From contig JALHMR010000042.1 of NCBI GenBank assembly GCA_022843945.1, positions 1 through 41,338 on the forward strand: DNA of 41,338 bases, in the 5' to 3' direction. Below the pieces are notes generated by a model. It searched no databases. It saw only the letters and a list, made by a program, of their open reading frames with translations, and was not told the DNA's origin. The translations under genes and the position numbers were made by a program. This document shows, one piece after another, positions 14,712-22,236 of this stretch (within the stretch, counting starts at the first letter, position 1; every line of letters begins with the position of its first letter). This stretch comes from Rhodospirillaceae bacterium (lineage in GTDB: Bacteria; Pseudomonadota; Alphaproteobacteria; CACIAM-22H2).

Positions 14712-14938
14712 TCTTGAAGCGGGGCGGCTGAATCAGCAACTATAGACGCGACGGGACGGACAGGGCTGAGCGCCCGCCGTCCTCTCGCCCGCCGGTCAAG
14801 TCAGCCATGACCCCGGCCGCACGCGCGTAAGCCGCGCCGGAATACGGTGGCCGTTACCACCCAGGACGCGGGTCGGGATCTTCGGATGCCCGGCAACCCC
14901 TCCGGCTTGTGCGAAACCGCCAACCGAACGAGGGGACA

Positions 14939-15835
14939 ATGTCCACCGAGATCACGACTCTTCAGAAACAGACCTACCAGGACGGCCTGGAGATGCTGGC
15001 GCAGCAGATGCCCTGCAAGCTCCACAACGCCGTGCGCCTCGAGAAGGAGACCGGCAAGCGCGTCTCCTTCCCGCAGATCGGCGTGGTCGCCGCCAAGGAG
15101 AAGACGGCGCGCAACACCGACACGCAGTACGTCACCACGCCGCACCGCCGGCGCTGGGTCTCGATGAAGGATTTCGAGCTCGCCGACCTGCTCGACGTCC
15201 AGGACCTGGTGCGCATCGTCTCCAATCCCGGCAGCGAGTACTCCAAGGCCTTCGTCGCCGCGCTCAACCGGGCGCGCGACAAGAACATCATCGAGGCGGC
15301 GCTGGGCACCGCCTATAGCGGCGAGGACGGCACCTCGACCGTGTCCCTGCCCGCCGCCCAGCAGATCCCGGTCGGCACCACCGGCTTCACGCTCGAGAAG
15401 GTGCGCACGGCCATGCAGAAGCTGAAGGCCGGCAACGGCGTCGACGGCAACGAGGAGATGTTCGTCGCCTGGACCTCGGCCCAGGAGGCCGAGTTCATCA
15501 ACGAGAACGAGGTCAAGTCGATCGACTACAACAACCAGCGCGTCCTCGTCTCGGGCGGGCTCGACGGAAGGTTCTTCGGCTTCACCTACATCCGGCTCGA
15601 GGACTGGACGGACGAGAACAACACCACCGTCCGCATCCTGCCCAAGACCGGCGACACGCGAACCTGCGTGGCCTGGGTGAAGTCCGGCCTGCTGCACAAC
15701 ATCCCGCTGATGCCGCAGACCAAGATGGATCAGCTCCCGGGCAAATCCTACGCCTGGCAGTTCTACGCCAGCGCCACCTACGGCTCCACGCGCATGCAGG
15801 AGACGAAGGTCGTGCAGATCGACGTGGACGAGTGA
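14939..15835 (+). CDS. Major capsid protein
   Basis: A 298-residue HK97-fold-type capsid subunit of the 'phage capsid family 2' style. The start (STEITTLQKQTYQDGLEMLAQQMPCKL) is typical, followed by RVSFPQIGVV, TTPHRRRWVSMKDFELADLL, ALNRARDKNIIEAALG and a C-terminal CVAWVKSGLLHNIPLMPQTKMDQLPGKSY. GAGGGG four to five bases upstream supports ATG 14939. It lies far from the scaffold-like gene at 2880, separated by the packaging module, inserted block and effector. The next structural gene follows after a nested inverted-repeat element. Confidence 0.85.
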   Translation: MSTEITTLQKQTYQDGLEMLAQQMPCKLHNAVRLEKETGKRVSFPQIGVVAAKEKTARNTDTQYVTTPHRRRWVSMKDFELADLLDVQDLVRIVSNPGSEYSKAFVAALNRARDKNIIEAALGTAYSGEDGTSTVSLPAAQQIPVGTTGFTLEKVRTAMQKLKAGNGVDGNEEMFVAWTSAQEAEFINENEVKSIDYNNQRVLVSGGLDGRFFGFTYIRLEDWTDENNTTVRILPKTGDTRTCVAWVKSGLLHNIPLMPQTKMDQLPGKSYAWQFYASATYGSTRMQETKVVQIDVDE

Positions 15836-15880
15836 TCGACGGCTGACACCGAGGCTGTCCCCTCGCTCACGAGTCTTTCC

Positions 15881-15949
15881 CCCCACGCCGCGAGCCGCAT
15901 CGGCGTTTCGCAAAGCGAAAGCGCCTTTACCAACCCTCGCGACGTGGGG
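15881..15949. repeat. Nested inverted-repeat element 1 (conserved core)
   Basis: Outer arms 15881-15894 and 15936-15949 (CCCCACGCCGCGAG / CTCGCGACGTGGGG, 13 of 14 pairing) enclose a 41-bp core. The core holds an inner hairpin TTTCGC-AAA-GCGAAA (15906-15920), extended by GGCG/GCGCC, and then ACCAACC. The core is nearly identical to that of element 2 although the outer arms differ. In RNA it would form a long branched hairpin between the capsid and next structural gene. Confidence 0.75.
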
Positions 15950-15974
15950 ACCCCGCTAACAGGAGACCCTTCAG

Positions 15975-16406
15975 ATGACCGCCTACAAATCCGTCCAGGA
16001 GACCAACCGCACCGCCGATCCGGTGGTGAAGCTCGCGCCGCACGAGGCCGGCGGCCGGGTGCGCGTGCTGCGCTTCGAGTACACGACCCCCGGCGGCGGG
16101 CTGACCGTCAACGACACGATCGACCTCGCCACCTTCAGCCAGACCGGGCGGCTCCTGGGGGGAGCCGTCGCCTTCGAGGCGATGGGCGCTTCCGCCACCG
16201 CCGAGATCGGCACCGCCGCGGCGGCCTCGCGCTATCTCAGCGCGGGCGCCGTCGCCGCGGTCGGCCAGCTCGACTTCGCCCACACGATCGCCCTCAACAC
16301 CGGCGAGAGCGTTGTTGGCGGCACCACCCTGGTCGCCAAGGTCACCGGCGCCAACTGGGCCGCGGCGAAGAAGTTCAACGGTTACGTCTTGTTTGTTGCC
16401 GACTGA
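15975..16406 (+). CDS. Putative head decoration/structural protein
   Basis: A 143-residue protein with an AGGAG ribosome site. It is beta-rich and Gly/Thr/Ala-rich (VKLAPHEAGGRVRVLRFEYT, FEAMGASATAEIGT, FAHTIALNTGESVVGGTTLVA). It lies directly after the capsid gene, where decoration or capsid-stabilising proteins are usually found. No family is firmly recognised; decoration protein is inferred from position and composition. Nested inverted-repeat elements flank it on both sides, isolating it from its neighbours in the mRNA. Confidence 0.55.
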   Translation: MTAYKSVQETNRTADPVVKLAPHEAGGRVRVLRFEYTTPGGGLTVNDTIDLATFSQTGRLLGGAVAFEAMGASATAEIGTAAAASRYLSAGAVAAVGQLDFAHTIALNTGESVVGGTTLVAKVTGANWAAAKKFNGYVLFVAD

Positions 16407-16415
16407 CGTCGGCTG

Positions 16416-16485
16416 GCGCGCGACAGGTAGCCGCCTGGGCGTTTCGCGAAGCGAAAGCGCCTAACCAACCCTACCTGTCGCGCGC
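16416..16485. repeat. Nested inverted-repeat element 2 (conserved core)
   Basis: Outer arms 16416-16430 and 16471-16485 (GCGCGCGACAGGTAG / CTACCTGTCGCGCGC) pair perfectly over 15 bp and enclose a 40-bp core with the inner hairpin TTTCGC-GAA-GCGAAA, GGCG/GCGCC, and then TAACCAACC. Compared with element 1 the core differs at only a few positions while the arms are unrelated, so each arm pair has been matched separately. Confidence 0.8.
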
Positions 16486-16521
16486 GAAGACGGAGCGCTC
16501 AGCCGCTTTTCGGAGTTGAAC

Positions 16522-17088
16522 ATGGCTTCCTGGGTTCAAATCGCCAATCTCGCGCTGCGCCGGCTCGGCGCGGACCGCATCGCCAGCCTCACCGAGGACA
16601 GCGAGAACGCGCGCGCGGTCAACGACGTGCACGAGACGGTGCGCGACGCCGTGCTCCGGCTCCATCCCTGGAACTGCGCGCTGACCCGCGCAGCACTGGC
16701 CGCCGACGCGGCGCCGCCCGCCTGGGGCTATGCCAGCAGCTTCACCCTGCCCGCCGATCCCTACTGCCTGCGCGTCTGGCGCCTGGCCGACAGCGCCACC
16801 GACTACCGGGTCGAGGGCCGCAAGCTGCTGACCGACGCCGCCGCGCCGCTCAACCTCCTCTACATCGCCCGGGTCACCGACCCGGAGCTGTTCGATGCCG
16901 GCCTGACCGTGGCCATGGCCGCGGCCCTGGCCGCCGAGATCGCCTTCCGCCTGACCAACAGCCGTACCGCCGAGGAGGCGATGCACAAGTGGTTCGAGCA
17001 GACCCTGGCCCGCGCCCGCTCCGCCGACGCGCAGGAAGGAACGCCGGAGCCGGTGGAAGCCGACGAGTTCGAAAGATCTCGCCTATGA
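16522..17088 (+). CDS. Tail tubular protein A-like (T7 gp11 type)
   Basis: A 188-residue protein with GGAG 8 bases before ATG 16522. The opening (VQIANLALRRLGADRIASLTEDSENARAVNDVHETVRDAVLRLHPWNCALTRA) is the classic pattern of podophage tail tubular protein A, which forms the adaptor ring between portal and nozzle. A beta region (FTLPADPYCLRVWRL) and the helical block AAALAAEIAFRLTNSRTAEE follow. It precedes the nozzle gene, as in T7 (gp11-gp12). Confidence 0.85.
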   Translation: MASWVQIANLALRRLGADRIASLTEDSENARAVNDVHETVRDAVLRLHPWNCALTRAALAADAAPPAWGYASSFTLPADPYCLRVWRLADSATDYRVEGRKLLTDAAAPLNLLYIARVTDPELFDAGLTVAMAAALAAEIAFRLTNSRTAEEAMHKWFEQTLARARSADAQEGTPEPVEADEFERSRL

Positions 17089-17180
17089 GCCTGCTCCTTG
17101 AAACCGGAGCGACCTTCCGCGCAAACCGCTACGCGGTTTCGCTGGGTCGCGTCGCGAAAACGCCGGAGGCGTTTCGCTGA
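17084..17180 (+). CDS. Possible 31-aa ORF encoded by a palindromic element
   Basis: The frame MSLLLETGATFRANRYAVSL... starts with ATGA overlapping the tail tubular A stop and ends TGATG overlapping the next ATG, so translation could be coupled at both ends. Its DNA is mostly palindromic (17109-17177), so it may be only the translated form of a repeat that keeps ribosomes moving to the nozzle gene. No function recognised. Confidence 0.3.
17109..17177. repeat. Palindromic element pair before the nozzle gene
   Basis: Outer GCGACC (17109-17114) and GGTCGC (17145-17150) enclose AAACCGC-TAC-GCGGTTT (17123-17139). A second hairpin, GCGAAAACGCC-GGA-GGCGTTTCGC (17154-17177), follows. GGCGTTTCGC and GCGAAA match pieces of the core shared by elements 1 and 2, so this is probably a diverged relative. 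Confidence 0.5.
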
Positions 17181-19693
17181 TGCCCCGCTCCACTCCCATT
17201 GTGAACAGCTTCGCCGGCGGCGAGATCAGTCCGCATCTCGACGCGCGCTCGGATATCCAGTGGTACTACTCGTCCTGCCGGCGGCTGGAGAACATGATCC
17301 CGCGCGCGCAAGGCGGCGCGCTGCGCCGCGGCGGCACGCGCTTCGTCGCCGCGGTCAAGGACCACGGCGAGCACGCAGCGCTGATCCCCTTCGAGTTCTC
17401 GACCGTGCAGGCCTATGTCATCGAGGCCGGCGACCAGTATTTCCGCTTCTACAAGGACAAGGGGCGGATCGTCTCGGCCAAGACCGTCACCGGCGCCGCC
17501 AACAACGGCAGCGGCCTCATCCGCCTCACCAGCGTCGCCCACGGCTTCCAGTCGCTCAACACGGTCGATGTCGCCGCTGTCGGCGGCGTGCCCAACGCGA
17601 CCGGCACGTGGGTCATCACCGTGATTTCCGCCGACACCTTCGACCTGGTGGGCTCGACCTTCGCCGGGGCCTACACCTCGGGCGGTACGGCCACGGCCAT
17701 CGTCGAGGTGGCCAGCCCCTACACCCTCGCCAACCTATTCGATGCCGATGGGCGGCTGCGCCTCAAGTACACGCAGTCGGCGGACATCCTCTACCTCGTC
17801 CACCCGGCTTACGCGCCGCGCAAGCTGTCGCGCACCGGCCACACGACCTGGACGCTGACCCCCATCGACTTCAAGGACGGACCGTATCTCGACGAGAACA
17901 CCACGGCGACCACGCTGGTCGCCTCGGCCGGCAGCGGCACGGTGACCGTCACCGCCTCTTCGGTCACCGGAATCAACGACGATACCGGCTTCAAGACCAC
18001 CGATGTCGGCCGGCTGCTGCGCCTGAAGAACGGCGCCAACTGGAGTTGGCTCAAGATCACGGCCTTCACCGACACCACGCATGTGACGGCCGAGGTGAAA
18101 GGCGGGACGGCGCCGACCGCGGCCACCGCCGCCTGGCAGATCGGTCTGTGGTCCGACACCACGGGCTGGCCGGCCTGCGTCATGTTCTTCGAGGAACGCC
18201 TGATGTTCGGCGGCGCGGCCGTGCGGCCCAACCGCTGGGATGGCTCGGCCTCGGGCGATTTCGAGACCTTCACGCCCGACATCGACGACGCCTCGGCCGT
18301 CGCCTTCACCATCGCCTCCGACCAGGTCAACGCCATCCGCTGGATGGCGCCGGCCAACAAGCTGATCCTCGGCACCCTGGGTGCGGAGTTCGCGGCCAGC
18401 GGCAGCGGCAGCATCGACGCCTCGATCACGCCGACCAACGTCAACGTGCGGCTGCAGACGCGCCACGGCGTGGCCGACGTGATGCCCGCCCTGGTCGGCT
18501 CCAACTCGATCCTCTTCATGCAGCGCCAGGGCCGCAAGCTGCGCGAGATCGCCTTCTCCTTCGAGGCCGACGGCTACGTCTCCGAGGACATGACGGTGCG
18601 GGCCGAGCATCTCACCCGCGGCGGCATCATCCAGCTCGCCTGGCAGCAGGAGCCGTTCGGCGTCCTGTGGGCGGCCCGCGCCGACGGGCGGCTGCTCGGC
18701 TTCACCTATCTGCGCTCGCAGCAGGTCACCGCCTGGCACCAGCATCCGCTGGCCGATGGCGCTGCCGCCGAGACCATCGCCACGATTCCCGGAAGCGGTA
18801 CGGACCAGCTCTGGCTGATCGCCCGGCGCACGGTGGGCGGCGTGACTAAACGCTATGTCGAGATCCTCGAGCCGCCGCTGGCCGACGAGGCCGATGCCCT
18901 GAACGCCTTCTACGTCGATTCAGGCCTGACCTACGACGGGGCGGTGAGCACCACGCTGACGCCGGGGACCGGCGCGACGGTCAAGGGAACCGAGGGTGTC
19001 GTGTTCACCGCGGGCGCCGCGATCTTCACCGTCGACGATGTCGGGCGCGAGATCCGCTACCGCGTCGCCGCCGACCCCGGCGCCAATCCGCCGGTCGAGG
19101 CCATCGAGGCGCGGGCGCGGATCACCGGCCATAGCTCGGACAGCGTGGTGACGGCGAAGATCCTCGGCACCTTTCCCGGCCTTGCGACCATCGCGGCCGG
19201 GGCCTGGCGGCTGTCGGTGCAGCAGGTCTCGGGCCTGGCGCATCTCGAGGGCAAGACCATCCAGATCGTCACTGACGGCGCGGTGCATCCGCCGCGCACC
19301 GTCAGCGGCGGCGCGGTCGCGCTCGCCTATCCGGCGACCATCGTCCATGCGGGCCTGGGCTACACCTCGACGCTGCTGCCGGTGAAGTTCGAAGTGGGCG
19401 CGGCCGAGGGCTCGACCCAGGGCAAGAAGAAGCGCGTCTCGAAGATCACGCTGCGGCTGCACCGCTCGCTGGGCTGCAAGGTCGGGCGCGACGCTGGCCA
19501 TCTCGACGAGCTGCCGTTCCGCGACTACGGCGGCTTCATGGATTCGCCGCCGCCGCTGTTCACCGGCGACAAGGAAGTCACCTTCCGCGGCAACTACGAC
19601 ACCGCCGGCGACGTGCTCATCGTCCAGGACCAGCCACTGCCGCTCGCCGTGCTCGCGGCGATGCCGGTGCTGGTCACCAGCGAGGGTGGGTGA
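17180..19693 (+). CDS. Tail tubular protein B-like nozzle protein (T7 gp12 type)
   Basis: An 837-residue tail nozzle protein. The start (STPIVNSFAGGEISPHLDARSD, then YYSSCRRLENMIPRAQGGALRRGGTRFV) is diagnostic of the podophage nozzle family. Further on are YIIxAG-like YVIEAGDQYFRFYKD, LYLVHPAYAPRKLSRTGHTTW, FFEERLMFGGA and FLYLR-like GFTYLRSQQVTAWHQHPL. Beta-rich, normal length. It forms the lower tail tube through which DNA leaves. It starts on a TGATG overlap and ends on another with the gp13-like gene. Confidence 0.87.
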   Translation: MPRSTPIVNSFAGGEISPHLDARSDIQWYYSSCRRLENMIPRAQGGALRRGGTRFVAAVKDHGEHAALIPFEFSTVQAYVIEAGDQYFRFYKDKGRIVSAKTVTGAANNGSGLIRLTSVAHGFQSLNTVDVAAVGGVPNATGTWVITVISADTFDLVGSTFAGAYTSGGTATAIVEVASPYTLANLFDADGRLRLKYTQSADILYLVHPAYAPRKLSRTGHTTWTLTPIDFKDGPYLDENTTATTLVASAGSGTVTVTASSVTGINDDTGFKTTDVGRLLRLKNGANWSWLKITAFTDTTHVTAEVKGGTAPTAATAAWQIGLWSDTTGWPACVMFFEERLMFGGAAVRPNRWDGSASGDFETFTPDIDDASAVAFTIASDQVNAIRWMAPANKLILGTLGAEFAASGSGSIDASITPTNVNVRLQTRHGVADVMPALVGSNSILFMQRQGRKLREIAFSFEADGYVSEDMTVRAEHLTRGGIIQLAWQQEPFGVLWAARADGRLLGFTYLRSQQVTAWHQHPLADGAAAETIATIPGSGTDQLWLIARRTVGGVTKRYVEILEPPLADEADALNAFYVDSGLTYDGAVSTTLTPGTGATVKGTEGVVFTAGAAIFTVDDVGREIRYRVAADPGANPPVEAIEARARITGHSSDSVVTAKILGTFPGLATIAAGAWRLSVQQVSGLAHLEGKTIQIVTDGAVHPPRTVSGGAVALAYPATIVHAGLGYTSTLLPVKFEVGAAEGSTQGKKKRVSKITLRLHRSLGCKVGRDAGHLDELPFRDYGGFMDSPPPLFTGDKEVTFRGNYDTAGDVLIVQDQPLPLAVLAAMPVLVTSEGG

Positions 19694-20145
19694 TGCTTAC
19701 CTTCATCCCCTTTTCGCCGGATCATCTGACGGCTCTGCGCCTGCAGGCGGCGCAGGCCTACCTGCAGGCGCTGATCGCCAAGCCGGAATACGGGGCGGCG
19801 ATGACCGGGCCGCACGCCTGGAGCGGCGTCAGCGACGGCCGGATCGTCGGCAGCGCGGGAGTTCTCGAGCAGTGGCCGGGCCGGGCGATCTGCTGGGCGC
19901 TGCTCGGCCGCGACATCCGCGCCCGCGACTTCCTGCGCGTGCACCACAAGGTCGAGACCGTGCTGCGCCGCGTGCACCGGGAGGGGACGCGTCGCGTCGA
20001 GACCTCGGTCGACGCCGCCTTCGATGCCGGCCACCGCTGGGTGCGCGCGCTCGGTTTCGCGCCCGAAGGCCTGATGCGCTGTTACAGCCCCGACGGCCGC
20101 GATCACGTTCTCTACGCCCATCTTTGCGAACGAGGTTCCGCATGA
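19693..20145 (+). CDS. GNAT-fold virion-associated protein (T7 gp13-like)
   Basis: A 150-residue protein with a GNAT-like pattern: an internal beta region AWSGVSDGRIVGSAGVLEQWPGRAICWALLG, then VHHKVETVLRRVHREGTRRVETSVDAAFDAGHRWVRALGF, ending RCYSPDGRDHVLYAHL. Podophages encode such a GNAT-like protein (the gp13/DUF2833 position) between nozzle and core proteins. ATG 19693 overlaps the nozzle stop (TGATG) and its stop overlaps the next ATG. The usual acetyl-CoA pyrophosphate loop is weak, so the enzyme activity is uncertain and the role may be structural or in virion assembly. Confidence 0.7.
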   Translation: MLTFIPFSPDHLTALRLQAAQAYLQALIAKPEYGAAMTGPHAWSGVSDGRIVGSAGVLEQWPGRAICWALLGRDIRARDFLRVHHKVETVLRRVHREGTRRVETSVDAAFDAGHRWVRALGFAPEGLMRCYSPDGRDHVLYAHLCERGSA

Positions 20146-20732
20146 ACTCCCGCGGTATCGCCTGGCGCCCGGCCTTCCATGAGCGCGTCAACTTTGAAGC
20201 CGCTACTGCGATCATGGCAGTTGCCGCGGTGGTCAGCGCCGTGGTCTCGGCGGCCGGCGCCATGGAACAGGGCAAAGCGGCGCGCGAGCAGGCGCAGTAC
20301 CAGGCCGCGGTGGCCGACAACAACGCGCTCGCAGCACGCCAGCAGTCGGAGCTCGAGGAACGGCAATATCGCGAGAAGGCGCGCCTCGCCCTGTCGAGCC
20401 AGCGCGCCAAGGCCGCCAAGAACGGCGTGCTGGCCGGCGAAGGCTCGCCGCTCTTCGTCGACACCGACACCAGCGAAACCGCGGAGATCGACTCCCTGAA
20501 CATCCGGCGCGGCGGCCAACTCCGCTCCGACTCCTTCCGGGCGCAGGGCGCGCTGTCGCTCTATCAGGGCGCGGTCGCCGACCAGCAGGCGCAGTTTAGG
20601 GCCACGACGTCGCTGCTCGATGGCGTCAGCAAGGTCGCGGGCGGCTGGAAAGCAGCACCCGCCCAGAAGGTCATGGACAAGAATGCCTATGGCCCCGGCG
20701 CCGGCGCCCACGGCCCCTACGACGGCGCTTAA
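20142..20732 (+). CDS. Internal virion/core protein (T7 gp14-like)
   Basis: A 196-residue protein with GAGG 6 bases before ATG 20142 (ATGA overlap). A hydrophobic Ala/Val segment at about 24-45 (AIMAVAAVVSAVVSAAGA) precedes a coiled coil (QAQYQAAVADNNALAARQQSELEERQYREKAR), then NGVLAGEGSPLFVDTDTSETAEIDSLNIRRGGQLRSDSFRAQG, typical of the gp14-like ejection protein that inserts in the host outer membrane. The large partners gp15 and gp16, with a transglycosylase domain, are not found downstream. An internal ATG at about 20214 is a less likely start. Confidence 0.75.
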   Translation: MNSRGIAWRPAFHERVNFEAATAIMAVAAVVSAVVSAAGAMEQGKAAREQAQYQAAVADNNALAARQQSELEERQYREKARLALSSQRAKAAKNGVLAGEGSPLFVDTDTSETAEIDSLNIRRGGQLRSDSFRAQGALSLYQGAVADQQAQFRATTSLLDGVSKVAGGWKAAPAQKVMDKNAYGPGAGAHGPYDGA

Positions 20733-20744
20733 GGAGACCCACGC

Positions 20745-21785
20745 ATGACCGTCACATCCAACATCAACCGCTGGACCGGCCTTGGCGACGGCTCGACGAC
20801 CTCGTTCACCTACACCAACCGGGTGTTCGCGGCGGCTGACCTGAAGGTCTCCGTCGACGGCGCGCTCAAGACCCTGGGCACGCACTACTCGGTCACCAAT
20901 GTCGGCAGCCCGAGCGGCGGGCAGGTGATCTTCACCGCACCGCCTGCCGATGGTGCCGCCGTGTTCATCCTGCGCGACGTGCCGGCGACGCAGGAGCTCG
21001 ACATGGTCTCGCTCGGCTCCTTCCCGGCCGAGGAGAACGAGAAGGCGCTGGATCGGCTGACCGTGCTGGCCCAGCAGCTCGAGGAGCGGGCCGATCGCGC
21101 ACTGCACCAGCCGGACGGCGATGCCGCCAACATCACGCCCCTGCCGGAAGCCGCGGCCCGCGCCGGCCGGCTTCTGACGTTCGACGCAGCCGGCAATCCG
21201 ACGACCACGATCCCGGCGCTGCCGGCGGCGCTGCCCGGCCACGCCGCCGCCATCCCGCGGGTCAACGCCGCGGAGAGCGCCTACGAGCTGCGCTCGCCGG
21301 CGGAGGTGCGCGACGACCTCGATCTCGAGATCGGCTCCGACGTCCAGGCCTGGGACCAGGACCTCGACAATCTCGCGGCCGTCTCGACCACCGGGCTGGT
21401 GCGGCGCGTCAGCGACGAGGCTTTCGCCGCCGGGCCCCTTGACCTCTCCGTGACGTCGGAGGTCATCGGCAACCTGCCGATCGCGCGGCTCAACGCCGGG
21501 ACCGGCGCCAGCGCCGCCACCTTCTGGCGCGGCGACGGTGTGTGGTCGACCCTGCCCGGCAGCGGCGACGTCGTCGGCCCGAGCACCACGACAACCGGCC
21601 ACGTGCCGCAGTGGAACGCCGGCACGAAGGTGCTCAAGGACGGTCTGGCGGTCGGGACCGAGGCGCTGAGCCTGGTGCAGCTCGACGCCGAAGCGCGCCT
21701 GCCGGCCGTGAATGGCAGTCGTCTCACGCATATCCGCCGCGGCAGCAGCGGCGGCGCCTACGCACAGTTCGTTTTTCATCTCTGA
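20745..21785 (+). CDS. Tail fibre protein (T7 gp17-like N-terminus)
   Basis: A 346-residue protein with AAGGAG 8 bases before the ATG. Residues ~10-115 form the tail-attachment domain of gp17-like fibres: RWTGLGDGSTTSFTYTNRVFAAADLKVSVDGA, then VFILRDVPATQELDM and LDRLTVLAQQLEERADRAL. The remainder is Ala/Gly/Thr-rich shaft ending at VNGSRLTHIRRG. It is short for a full receptor-binding fibre, so further tip proteins are probably encoded by the following genes. Its stop is 15 bp before the next gene. Confidence 0.8.
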   Translation: MTVTSNINRWTGLGDGSTTSFTYTNRVFAAADLKVSVDGALKTLGTHYSVTNVGSPSGGQVIFTAPPADGAAVFILRDVPATQELDMVSLGSFPAEENEKALDRLTVLAQQLEERADRALHQPDGDAANITPLPEAAARAGRLLTFDAAGNPTTTIPALPAALPGHAAAIPRVNAAESAYELRSPAEVRDDLDLEIGSDVQAWDQDLDNLAAVSTTGLVRRVSDEAFAAGPLDLSVTSEVIGNLPIARLNAGTGASAATFWRGDGVWSTLPGSGDVVGPSTTTTGHVPQWNAGTKVLKDGLAVGTEALSLVQLDAEARLPAVNGSRLTHIRRGSSGGAYAQFVFHL

Positions 21786-21800
21786 TCGAAGGAGCCTCCC

Positions 21801-22229
21801 ATGTCGACCCAGCCCTCTTTTGCCGCCACGCCGCTCAGCCCGGTCGTGTTCTTCAGCACCGCCAACACCAACCGCGACGGCACCGGCACGATCGCCCTGC
21901 TCTGCGCCGCGCGCGTGCCCGGCAGCCGCGTGCAGCGCGTGCAGCTGCGCGCCACCGGCACCACGAGCGCCGGCGTGATTCGCGTGTTCAAGCGCGGCAG
22001 CGGCCTGACGCTCAACGGCGACGGCACCATCGCGTCCTTCTCAGCAGGAACCTGGCATCTGATCGAGGAGATCCTGGTCCAGGCGATTACGCCGGGCACC
22101 GGCCAGCGGGTCTGGGCCGGCGAGTGGGCACCGCTCGACGGCTTCGATCTCGCGCCGTTCGAATCGCTGGGCATCGCCACGCAGCTCGGCGAGGGCTTCA
22201 ACGCCCAGGTCTTCGGCGGACACCTGTGA
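21801..22229 (+). CDS. Putative tail-fibre-associated beta protein
   Basis: A 142-residue beta-rich protein with a GAAGGAG ribosome site. It includes PVVFFSTANTNRDGTGTIALLCAARVPGSRVQRVQLRATGTTS, then GVIRVFKRGSG and WHLIEEILVQAITPG, a pattern common in small phage proteins next to tail fibres, perhaps tip or accessory fibre subunits. No family firmly named. It separates the fibre from the Cys-rich gene and is probably co-transcribed with both. Confidence 0.55.
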   Translation: MSTQPSFAATPLSPVVFFSTANTNRDGTGTIALLCAARVPGSRVQRVQLRATGTTSAGVIRVFKRGSGLTLNGDGTIASFSAGTWHLIEEILVQAITPGTGQRVWAGEWAPLDGFDLAPFESLGIATQLGEGFNAQVFGGHL

Positions 22230-22236
22230 GCGCGCC

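Larger units (their letters stand above)
14077..14938. other. Degenerate repeat region between effector and capsid genes
   Basis: No clear gene fills this stretch. Related but decayed segments occur at about 14096-14129, 14257-14290 and, more weakly, 14490-14530, sharing GCTTCGGTCCA.AGCA...CAATATAGG in the first two. A second shared block (TGCCGGC...CTGCTTTGG) occurs at about 14149 and 14380. The pattern suggests remnants of repeated gene ends, such as old toxin tips or immunity genes. The right part holds a minus-strand frame (14458-14691), an operator (14687-14711) and, just before the capsid gene, GAGGGG as its ribosome site. Confidence 0.45.

Noticed and set aside
17098-18849. Long open frame (583 codons) overlapping the nozzle gene in another frame
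   Set aside because: It is Arg/His/Arg-Gly rich, has no family signature and is the GC-rich shadow of the 17180-19693 gene, which has clear nozzle motifs.
20112-21779. Long minus-strand open frame opposite the core and fibre genes
   Set aside because: Arg/Gly/Ala-rich shadow with no ribosome site or motif; the plus-strand genes are well supported.
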